A stretch of DNA of 64,000 nt from Ga0077530 sp035565975 (GTDB lineage: Bacteria; Pseudomonadota; Alphaproteobacteria; Rhizobiales; Hyphomicrobiaceae), in NCBI GenBank assembly GCA_035565975.1, contig DATMRT010000148.1, positions 1-64,000 on the forward strand, written 5' to 3'. Numbering within the stretch: the stretch's first letter is position 1; each line of letters begins with the position of its first letter. Shown piece after piece: positions 58,701 to 64,000 of the stretch. The notes below the pieces were generated by a model that saw only the letters and a program-made list of their open reading frames with translations, searched no databases and was not told the origin of the DNA. Position numbers and translations under genes: made by a program.

Positions 58701-59659
58701 ATGCAGATCCGCCGCTCGTCAGCCTTGCTGGCCAACCAACAGCCGCCTTCCTCGATCTGCCGCTGCTGCTCGGCAATGAACCGCCCGATGCCGGCTACTT
58801 CGCCGCACTGATGCGGCCCTGGCCCGGCGCCGTCGCGCTCTACAGCTCGCCCGATACCTCGGGCTTCACGCTGCGCGCCCTCGCCCCCGAGCCCGCCACT
58901 ATGGGCGTGACCCTCGACGCCTTGCCTCCGGGTCCGCCGAGTCGCTTCGACAAGGCTGCGACCCCCCGCGTTCAGCTCGATTTTGGCGCTCTCTTATCCG
59001 TCAGCGATCTCGCGCTCTTCTCCGGCGCCAACGCCGCCGCCATCGAGCACGCGCCCGGCCGCTGGGAGATCATCCAGTTCCGCGACGCAACGCTCGTCGC
59101 GCCCGCAACCTACGCCCTCTCCACGCTCATACGCGGACAGCAGGGCACTGAAGGCTTGAGCGATATGCCGCTGCCCGCCGGCGCGCGTTTCGTTCTCCTC
59201 GATTCCGCGCTCATGAGACTCGACCTCGCGCCGGCCGAGATCGGCCTGCCGCTCAACTGGCGCTTCGGCCCTTCGAATCGCGATATCGGCGCACCGTCCT
59301 ACGACATGGCCGTCCACGCCTTTGCCGGTATCGGGCATCGCCCGTTTGCACCGACGCACGTCCGCAGCCACCGGGACGAGGACGGCCTTCACATCAGTTG
59401 GATCCGCCGCACGCGCATTGGCGGCGACAGTTGGGACGGCGCCGAGGTTCCGCTCGGCGAAGCAAGCGAACGCTACGAGATCGATGTCCTCGACGGCGAC
59501 GCCGTCGTCCGCACCCTCACTGCCTCAGATCCATCGACGCTCTACACCGCCGCGGATCAGGCCGCCGACTTCGGCATGCCGCCGGTCGCGATCACCATCC
59601 GCATCTGCCAGCTCAGCGAGAGCCATGGCCGCGGCAACGCCGTCACTGCCGTCCTCTAA
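55712..59659 (+). CDS. GTA baseplate/host-binding megatron (g15)
   Basis: A 1315-residue multidomain tail protein, the largest in the cluster. The N-terminus has glycine-rich hydrophobic helices (VAGAAVGSALLPTGITVLGA), then the tail-attachment domain (GGPRLDDLRVTASTEGAAVP). A TIM-barrel-like glycoside-hydrolase-fold domain follows (about 450-780), with DGFILCSELRGLTQSRDSAS, ITYGADWSEYFGHHPNDGSG and SSDIDAIGIDAYWPLADWRD. The C-terminal region is beta-rich (tail-fibre-like). It starts inside the g14 stop codon (TGATG). RcGTA g15 is about the same length (about 1300). Likely role: recognition of the recipient surface. Confidence 0.95.
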   Translation: MATLALAVAGAAVGSALLPTGITVLGATFTGAMIGGQVGALAGSYVDQALLGGSGQSRARGGPRLDDLRVTASTEGAAVPRVIGRARLGGQVIWASSLEEEVIKNSSGGGKGASGGSASTRSYRYYANFAVALSEGTITSIGRVWADSKELDLTQITWRLHTGTEDQPPDDLIVAHLGAANAPAYRGIAYVVFERLLLEPYGNRLPQLSFEVFRAVDPFEQSVRAVVMIPGSGEFVYATTPVTRRVGPGQTETENAHTLQGDSDWSVSLDQLAATLPNVGAVSLVVSWFGTDLRAEHCEIRPAVDNDDKSTSPLSWRVAGLTRSTAPLISRHDGRPAYGGTPSDQTVIAAIQDLKARGHKVTLNPFILMDVPADNTRPDPYDPDRLQPAYPWRGRITVHPAPAVEGSPDKTTAAASQIAAFVGATEPHHFSTSGQQVNYTGPAEWSFRRMILHYAHLAAAAGGVDGFILCSELRGLTQSRDSASTYPFVAALAALAADVRAILGSETKITYGADWSEYFGHHPNDGSGDVFFHLDPLWASSDIDAIGIDAYWPLADWRDGRDHADWIAGRRMQHDLRYLKSNIHGGEGYDWYYASDADRDLQVRTPITDAHAGKPWVFRFKDIRSWWDSAHFDRPGGIESATPTAWIPQSKPFWLTEIGCPAIDKGANQPNVFVDPKSGESARPYYSTGTRDDLIQRLYLRAWIEGLDPSHAGYIENANPTSALYGAPMIDLDNIYVYAWDARPYPAFPNNRLAWGDGENWRHGHWLNGRIASQPLDAAVGDILSAHGFARIDADALVGVVPGYVIDQIMSAREALQPLELAYFFDSIESGGRIVFRHRGIDPPALALSPDTTAELKPGAELITLVRAQETDLPASARISYASSERDYRRAVAEARRLVGASGRVSLAELAIVMEADQAAQIAESWLFETWAARERAQFALPPSSIVLEPGDIVALDGPGDDRLFRITEIGDHGAREIEAIRIEPEVYAPVAAAPRDADPPLVSLAGQPTAAFLDLPLLLGNEPPDAGYFAALMRPWPGAVALYSSPDTSGFTLRALAPEPATMGVTLDALPPGPPSRFDKAATPRVQLDFGALLSVSDLALFSGANAAAIEHAPGRWEIIQFRDATLVAPATYALSTLIRGQQGTEGLSDMPLPAGARFVLLDSALMRLDLAPAEIGLPLNWRFGPSNRDIGAPSYDMAVHAFAGIGHRPFAPTHVRSHRDEDGLHISWIRRTRIGGDSWDGAEVPLGEASERYEIDVLDGDAVVRTLTASDPSTLYTAADQAADFGMPPVAITIRICQLSESHGRGNAVTAVL

Positions 59660-59679
59660 TCCGCCCAACGGAGCTTTAC

Positions 59680-60984
59680 ATGCAGCAGCCATCCTGGATG
59701 GCCGAGGCCTGGCGCGAGCTCGGCCAGTCCGAGGTTCCCGGAAGCGCCCACAATCCGCGCATCGTCGCCATGTTCGACGAGCTCGGTTATCCGGACCAAA
59801 GTGATGAGACGGCTTGGTGCGCCGCCTTCGTGGGTGCCTGCCTCGAGCGAGCCGGTATCTCGAGCACGCGCTCTCTCCGCGCCCGCACCTACCTCGAATG
59901 GGGCGTTCCCGCGGACGATCCCGCTGTCGGCGCCGTCGTCGTGCTCGAACGCGGCAGCGACCCTGCTCTCGGTCATGTCGGCTTCCTCGTCGGCATGACG
60001 GACACCTCCGTCATGCTCCTCGGCGGCAATCAGTCGAATGCCGCTACGGTCGCAACGTTCGACCGCGAGCTCGTTCTCGGCTTCCGTGTCCCCGAGCCGC
60101 AGCAAGCCGCGCAACCAGGCAATCAGAAGTTCGATCTTGCACTCGACCACGTGCTCGCAATGGAAGGCGGCTGGACGGACGATCCGCACGATCCCGGCGG
60201 CCCGACCAACAAGGGCATCACGCTTGCCGTCTATGCGCGAGAGCGCGGCATTGAGATCACCTCGGCCAATCTCGCCGAGCTGAAATCGGATCTTCGTTCG
60301 ATCCCCGACAGTCTCGTCCGCAGCATCTACGAGACGCGCTACTGGCAACCCGCGCGCTGTCCGGCACTCAGGCCATCTCTCGCGCTCATGCACTTCGACG
60401 CCAGTGTCAATCACGGCGTCGGTGCCGCAGCACGCTTTCTTCAGGAAGCGCTCGGCGTCGAGATAGACGGCGAGATCGGTCCGATCACGCTCCGCGCCGC
60501 TGGCATTGTCGAGCCCCGTCAGACGCTCGCGCGCTACGCCGCCATCCGCCGTCAACGCTACCGCGCACTGCCGCACTTCTGGAGATTCGGCCGCGGCTGG
60601 CTTCGTCGCGTCGAAGCCACCCTCGCAGCCGCAACCCCACTCATCCCACCCGCCAGCACCTCCCCTTCAACCGAGGAGAACCCCTACATGACCGGCCCCA
60701 ACGACGCCCCGACCACCAAGCCCGATGCTACGATCGATACCAAGGGCTGGTGGCAATCGATGACCATCTGGGGAACACTGCTGACCGCGATCACGACCGT
60801 GCTTCCGCTCGTCGGCGTCACGCTCGGCATCAGCATCACGCCCGAGCTTGCCGAGGAGATCGGCCAGAATGTCGTCGTGGTCGTTCAGGCTCTCGGTGGC
60901 CTCATCGGCACGCTCATGGCGCTCTTCGGCCGCGCCCGCGCCACTGCATTGCTGCAGGCCCGCTCATCCCGCGCGAGCAACTGA
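59680..60984 (+). CDS. Fused lysis protein: CHAP-like amidase, GH108 muramidase and holin-like segment
   Basis: A 434-residue single frame starting 20 bases after g15, with GGAG before its ATG. Residues 1-135 are a TIGR02594/CHAP-like peptidase (Cys47 in DETAWCAAFVGACLERAG, His99 in PALGHVGFLVG). Residues about 150-315 are a GH108 muramidase with Glu162 in HVLAMEGGWTDDPHDPGGPT and a peptidoglycan-binding part (ALGVEIDGEIGPITLRAAGI). A serine/proline linker (PPASTSPSTEENPY) leads to residues 337-434, which hold two hydrophobic helices (WGTLLTAITTVLPLVGVTLG and VVVVVQALGGLIGTLMALF) like a small holin. The ATG for Met337 (60688) has its own GAGGAG nine bases upstream, so a separate 98-residue product is likely. 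Confidence 0.85.
   Translation: MQQPSWMAEAWRELGQSEVPGSAHNPRIVAMFDELGYPDQSDETAWCAAFVGACLERAGISSTRSLRARTYLEWGVPADDPAVGAVVVLERGSDPALGHVGFLVGMTDTSVMLLGGNQSNAATVATFDRELVLGFRVPEPQQAAQPGNQKFDLALDHVLAMEGGWTDDPHDPGGPTNKGITLAVYARERGIEITSANLAELKSDLRSIPDSLVRSIYETRYWQPARCPALRPSLALMHFDASVNHGVGAAARFLQEALGVEIDGEIGPITLRAAGIVEPRQTLARYAAIRRQRYRALPHFWRFGRGWLRRVEATLAAATPLIPPASTSPSTEENPYMTGPNDAPTTKPDATIDTKGWWQSMTIWGTLLTAITTVLPLVGVTLGISITPELAEEIGQNVVVVVQALGGLIGTLMALFGRARATALLQARSSRASN
60688..60984 (+). CDS. Nested in-frame holin-like product
   Basis: A possible 98-residue protein translated from an internal ATG of the lysis gene. GAGGAG (60673-60678) is nine bases before it, one of the best ribosome binding sites in the window. 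The product begins MTGPNDAPTTKPDATIDTKG, followed by WWQSMTIWGTLLTAITTVLP and a second hydrophobic helix (NVVVVVQALGGLIGTLMALF) with a basic tail (RARATALLQARSSRAS). A short two-helix protein with a charged C-terminus is a typical holin layout. It may form the membrane hole that releases the muramidase. Confidence 0.55.
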   Translation: MTGPNDAPTTKPDATIDTKGWWQSMTIWGTLLTAITTVLPLVGVTLGISITPELAEEIGQNVVVVVQALGGLIGTLMALFGRARATALLQARSSRASN

Positions 60985-61000
60985 TGCGGCGGTCACGCGC

Positions 61001-62368
61001 TCACTTGCGGCGCTGGCGGCGTGCGCGATACTTCGCGGCCCAGCCCTCGCGCGTCTCCTGCTGTGCCCGGCCGAGCGCGAGCGCATCGGCCGGCACATCC
61101 TTCGTGATCGTGCTGCCGGCCGCAACATAGGCGCCATCGCCAATCTTGACCGGCGCCACCAGCGCCGAGTTCGAGCCGATGAAGACGCCCGCGCCTACAT
61201 CGGTTCGATGTTTCTCGAAGCCGTCGTAATTGCAGAAGATCGTGCCCGCGCCGATGTTCGCGCCGGTTCCAACCCGTGCGTCGCCCAGGTAGGCAAAGTG
61301 GTTCGCCTTCGCGCCGGCTTCGATCGTCGCGTTCTTTACCTCGACGAAATTGCCGATGTGCACATCCGGGCCAATATCGGCGCCGGGCCTCATGCGCGCA
61401 TAGGGCCCGACGATCGCGCCCTTGCGAATGACGACGGTATCGCGCCTCTTGTCGTCATGTCCGGCCATGTAGCAGTTCGCGTGCAGCGTCACGCCGTCTT
61501 CTATGGTCACACCGGGCCCGATGACGACGTTCGGCTCGATCACCACATCGCGGCCGATCACCGTGTCGTAGCTCAGCCAGACCGTCTCGGGCGCCACAAG
61601 CGTTGCGCCGCCGAGCATGACCTGTTGCCGCCGCCGGCGCTGCCAGATTGCCTCGGCCGCTGCGAGTTGCGCCCGGTCGTTGATCCCCAGCACCTCGTCT
61701 TCGTCGCACGTGACGACGCGCGCGCCATAGCCTTCGCCGAGCGCCAGCTCGATGGCATCCGTCAGATAGAGTTCCCCACTTGCGTTGGCGGCAACGATCC
61801 GTCGCAGAAGTCCCACGAGGTCCGGTACCCGGAAGGCCATCACCCCGGCATTGCACAGGCGCAACTGCCGCTCCGCTTCGCTGGCATCCGCGTGCTCCCG
61901 GATGGCGACCAGGGCTCCGCTTGCATCGGTGAGCAGCCGGCCATAGCCCGTCGGGTCAGCCGCCTCGAAACCCAGCACGGCTACTCCCGCGCCCTGATCG
62001 AGTGCGCCCCGCATTCGCTCGAGCGTCGTCGCCGTCAGCAGCGGCGTGTCGCCATAGAGGACGAGCACATCGCCCTTGTGCCCCTCGATCGCCGGTGCTG
62101 CGGCGAGCACCGCATCCGCCGTCCCGCGACGTTCGGCCTGAATGAACGTCTCGATGGCCGGCGCGGCCACCCGCCCTTCGGCGGCGACGTCCTCCATCCC
62201 CGGACCAATGACGAGCGCCAGCCGCTCCGGCGTGAGGGCCCTCACCACCTCCAGCACGTGACCGAGCATCGAGCGCCCGGCGATCTTGTGCAGCACCTTG
62301 GGCACGGTGGAGCGCATGCGCGTTCCTTGACCGGCTGCCAGCACAATGGTGAGGAGGGGTGCGGCCAT
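61001..62368 (-). CDS. glmU: Bifunctional UDP-N-acetylglucosamine pyrophosphorylase / glucosamine-1-phosphate N-acetyltransferase
   Basis: A 455-residue GlmU that makes UDP-GlcNAc for peptidoglycan and lipopolysaccharide. The N-terminal uridyltransferase has TIVLAAGQGTRMRSTVPKVL (nucleotide-binding motif with Gly-x-Gly-Thr-x-Met), VLVLYGDTPLLTATTLERMR and LCNAGVMAFRVPDLVGLLRR. The C-terminal left-handed beta helix has hexapeptide repeats (IEPNVVIGPGVTIEDGVTLH) with the acetyltransferase residues in KANHFAYLGDARVGTGANIG and GTIFCNYDGFEKHRTDV. The ATG at 62368 is fixed by the motif start. It converges on the GTA cluster, with 16 bases between the ends. Confidence 0.97.
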   Translation of the reverse strand: MAAPLLTIVLAAGQGTRMRSTVPKVLHKIAGRSMLGHVLEVVRALTPERLALVIGPGMEDVAAEGRVAAPAIETFIQAERRGTADAVLAAAPAIEGHKGDVLVLYGDTPLLTATTLERMRGALDQGAGVAVLGFEAADPTGYGRLLTDASGALVAIREHADASEAERQLRLCNAGVMAFRVPDLVGLLRRIVAANASGELYLTDAIELALGEGYGARVVTCDEDEVLGINDRAQLAAAEAIWQRRRRQQVMLGGATLVAPETVWLSYDTVIGRDVVIEPNVVIGPGVTIEDGVTLHANCYMAGHDDKRRDTVVIRKGAIVGPYARMRPGADIGPDVHIGNFVEVKNATIEAGAKANHFAYLGDARVGTGANIGAGTIFCNYDGFEKHRTDVGAGVFIGSNSALVAPVKIGDGAYVAAGSTITKDVPADALALGRAQQETREGWAAKYRARRQRRK

Positions 62369-62734
62369 GACGTGCTTCCCTGATACGACTTCGGTGCATT
62401 CTCGCGAGCGCGCTGCAAGACCCGAGCCGCCTCCATCTGGCAACCTCCGTGGGGCACGTCAATTCCGCCCTCACGCCTTGCCCACCTGAAAGTCACCCGG
62501 ACCGCGCCTCCGCACGCGAGCCGGCCGGCGGCACGAGCGCCCAGCCGAGTTGCGGAGGCAAGCTCCGCCGCTTCCGCCAGGTAGCGCTCCACGGCCCTCC
62601 GCCCCGTGTTTCCTCCATGAGACGAGATCACACCTCGCCTGCCTTCCGCGCCATTGCGCGTGGCCCCTTCCCTCGCCCCCATCACGCACGCGTTAGCCTT
62701 AAAGATGCCCCTTGACTTCCACGGTCCGGCCATG

Positions 62735-62756
62735 AAAAAGAACGATCGTTCGTTTT
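62735..62756. promoter_or_regulatory. Palindromic TetR-type operator
   Basis: GAACGATCGTTC (62740-62751) is a perfect 12-bp palindrome, extended to a 22-bp imperfect one by flanking A and T tracts (one mismatch). It is 39 bases before the chosen ATG of the TetR gene and 18 bases after a TTGACT -35-like hexamer (62712-62717). It is a natural target for autoregulation of the regulator and the coupled efflux gene. Confidence 0.7.
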
Positions 62757-62794
62757 TGCTGCGGCGCACAACGCCCCGCCGAGGGTACCGCCAC

Positions 62795-63403
62795 ATGGCC
62801 AAGCTCAGTCCCGAGACCCTGCGCGAGCGCAGCGACCATATTCTTGATGCCGCTGGGCGTTGCTTCGCTCGCGCGGGCTTTCACCGCACGACCATGCAGG
62901 ACATCTGCCGCGAGGCGGAGGTCAGCCCGGGTGCGCTCTACATCTATTTCAACAGCAAAGAGGCGCTCATTGCCGGCATCAGCGAGCGCGAACGCGCCGA
63001 ATTTGCGGCGCGCTTCTCCGAAATGCCGATCGGCGACGACTTCATGAGCGCGCTCGCCGAACTTGGGCGGCAGTTCCTTGAGGACCCTCCCCACCGCCGG
63101 CTTCTCTGCATCGAGGTCGGCCTCGAAGCGACCCGCAATCCAAAGGTCGGCGAGATCCAGAAGTCCGTCGAAGTCTTCATCCGCAGTTCCTTCCACGACC
63201 TGTTCACGAAGCTCAAGGCGGAGGGCCGCATCGCGCCCGTCTTCGACATCGACACCGTCGTCGACGCCTTCCTGACCATCGCGGACGGCATGCTCTGGCG
63301 TCGCGCCGTCGATGAGAACTTCAGCGCCGAGGTCGTACTGCCACCGCTGCTGCACGCCGTCGCCGCACTCCTGCGTCCCGTATCCGTCGAGACCAAGCCA
63401 TGA
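62795..63403 (+). CDS. TetR/AcrR family regulator
   Basis: A 202-residue repressor. The N-terminal helix-turn-helix is complete: DHILDAAGRCFARAGFHRTT, MQDICREAEVSPGALYIYFN and SKEALIAGISERE. The C-terminal part is an all-helical ligand domain (LLCIEVGLEATRNPKVGEIQ, DTVVDAFLTIADGMLWRRAV). I chose the ATG at 62795, which has GAGGG upstream and sits just before the first helix. Its stop overlaps the ATG of the RND adaptor gene by four bases, a common layout for a repressor of its own efflux pump. Confidence 0.93.
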   Translation: MAKLSPETLRERSDHILDAAGRCFARAGFHRTTMQDICREAEVSPGALYIYFNSKEALIAGISERERAEFAARFSEMPIGDDFMSALAELGRQFLEDPPHRRLLCIEVGLEATRNPKVGEIQKSVEVFIRSSFHDLFTKLKAEGRIAPVFDIDTVVDAFLTIADGMLWRRAVDENFSAEVVLPPLLHAVAALLRPVSVETKP

Positions 63404-64000
63404 AGAAGAAGCTCGTCCTCTGGGCACTTCCCGTGCTGATCGCCGGCCTCGGTGCCGCCGCTTACACGACCGGATTCCTGCCGAAAGCCGCCGCACAAAA
63501 GAATGCTGCGCCGGCTACGGCCCCGAATATCCAGACCAGCGTGAGCGTCGCGCGCGTCGCGCCCCATGCCTTCGTCGAGACGCTCGTCCTCAGCGGATCC
63601 CTGGTCCCGCGCGAGGAGATCCTGATCGGTCCGGAGATCGAAGGTTTGCGCGTCCTCGACGTGCTCGTCGATGAGGGCGCCGAGGTCAAGCGCGGCCAGG
63701 TTCTCGCGCGGCTGGTCACCGACACGCTCGATGCGCAGCTCGCGCAAAACGAAGCAGCCCTCGCCCGCAATGCGGCCGCGACGGCACAAGCCCGCAGCGC
63801 AATTTCTGAAGCCGAAGCCCGTCTCAAGGAAGCCAAGAACGCCATCGAGCGCGCGCGCACACTCAAGGAAGCTGGCCATGTCTCCGATGCTGTCTTTGAT
63901 CAGCGCGAATCGGCCTTCAAACTTGCTGAGGCGCAGCTCGTCGCTGCCCGCGACGGTCTGAAGGCCTCCGAGGCGGATCGCGCAAGCATCGAAGCGCAGC
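63400..64000 (+). CDS. RND efflux pump periplasmic adaptor (MFP), N-terminal part
   Basis: The first 200 codons of a membrane fusion protein; the gene continues past the window. The signal/anchor segment is LVLWALPVLIAGLGAAAYTT. A lipoyl-type half is in VETLVLSGSLVPREEILIGP and GLRVLDVLVDEGAEVKRGQV, followed by a long alpha-hairpin (TLDAQLAQNEAALARNAAAT, ARTLKEAGHVSDAVFDQRES). The first codon overlaps the TetR stop (ATGA). The downstream partner should be an RND pump gene. Confidence 0.92.
   Translation, partial: MKKKLVLWALPVLIAGLGAAAYTTGFLPKAAAQKNAAPATAPNIQTSVSVARVAPHAFVETLVLSGSLVPREEILIGPEIEGLRVLDVLVDEGAEVKRGQVLARLVTDTLDAQLAQNEAALARNAAATAQARSAISEAEARLKEAKNAIERARTLKEAGHVSDAVFDQRESAFKLAEAQLVAARDGLKASEADRASIEAQ

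Larger units (their letters stand above)
45013..60984 (+). mobile_element. Gene transfer agent (GTA) structural cluster, Rhodobacter-type gene order
   Basis: Seventeen same-strand genes run in the order terminase small subunit, TerL, portal, HK97 protease, HK97 capsid, two head-tail connectors, a short frame, DUF3168, TP901-1 tail protein, two tail chaperones, tape measure, DUF2460, DUF2163, NlpC/P60, megatron and lysis protein. This matches the RcGTA g1-g15 order known from Rhodobacter. There is no integrase, excisionase, repressor, replication gene or attachment repeat. Codon use matches the host genes on both sides. It is therefore best read as a domesticated, vertically inherited GTA and not as a recent prophage. 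Confidence 0.9.

Noticed and set aside
45013..60984. Active temperate prophage
   Set aside because: No integrase, repressor, replication gene or flanking direct repeat. Gene order and host-like codon use fit a gene transfer agent instead.
1..64000. tRNA genes and CRISPR arrays
   Set aside because: No cloverleaf-like sequence or spaced direct repeat was seen on reading the intergenic regions. A covariance-model scan would be needed to exclude tRNAs fully.

Overview
The window is a GC-rich chromosomal segment (GC-rich third codon positions, dense genes, many ATGA-type overlaps) from an alphaproteobacterium, most likely of the order Hyphomicrobiales (Rhizobiales). The main clues are the PaaI thioesterase-rplM-rpsI neighbourhood, a DUF1134 (EipA-type) envelope protein, a COX15-type heme A synthase, TadE-like genes and a gene cluster with the same order as the Rhodobacter-type gene transfer agent (GTA). 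I saw no rRNA, tRNA, CRISPR array or insertion sequence.

1-8.7 kb: the 3' end of rarA, a gamma-glutamyltransferase, an alpha/beta hydrolase, a large polytopic membrane protein, and a class III aminotransferase followed closely by an M20 deacylase. 8.7-16.6 kb: nine same-strand genes that look like one catabolic unit. They are pobA and pcaHG (4-hydroxybenzoate to 3-carboxymuconate), an amidase, two crotonase-fold proteins, a family III CoA-transferase and a selenium-free homologue of glycine reductase protein B. 16.7-24.2 kb: further amino-acid and peptide-derivative genes (P1 aminopeptidase, DadA-like oxidoreductase, carbamoylase-type hydrolase, SPFH membrane protein, M20 peptidase, ketopantoate-reductase-like protein), with two intergenic palindromic elements.

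24.5-32.6 kb: envelope genes (EipA/DUF1134, a membrane-anchored coiled-coil protein, a proline-rich tail-anchored protein, heme A synthase, a small membrane protein, secreted RNase T2, a PHB-depolymerase-like lipoprotein). 32.9-36.5 kb: a DnaQ exonuclease-CBS-DUF294 fusion, a protein with four EF-hand-like loops, and a cold-shock protein. 36.7-44.6 kb: rlmJ, an MFS transporter, an ECHDC3/VOC/CoA-binding operon, a small secreted protein, a thioesterase, rplM-rpsI with promoter and terminator, and two TadE-like genes.

45.0-61.0 kb: a compact, apparently intact GTA structural cluster in canonical order: small and large terminase, portal, prohead protease, capsid, two head-tail connectors, tail terminator, major tail protein, two tail chaperone genes, a very short tape measure, DUF2460, DUF2163, NlpC/P60 and the megatron. 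It has no integrase, repressor or replication gene and looks compositionally native. It ends in an unusual single reading frame combining a CHAP-like amidase, a GH108 muramidase and a holin-like segment; the holin-like part has its own strong in-frame ribosome binding site. Two copies of a dispersed chromosomal palindromic repeat sit inside the operon. 61.0-64.0 kb: glmU, then a TetR regulator with an upstream palindromic operator, translationally coupled to the start of an RND efflux adaptor that runs off the window.
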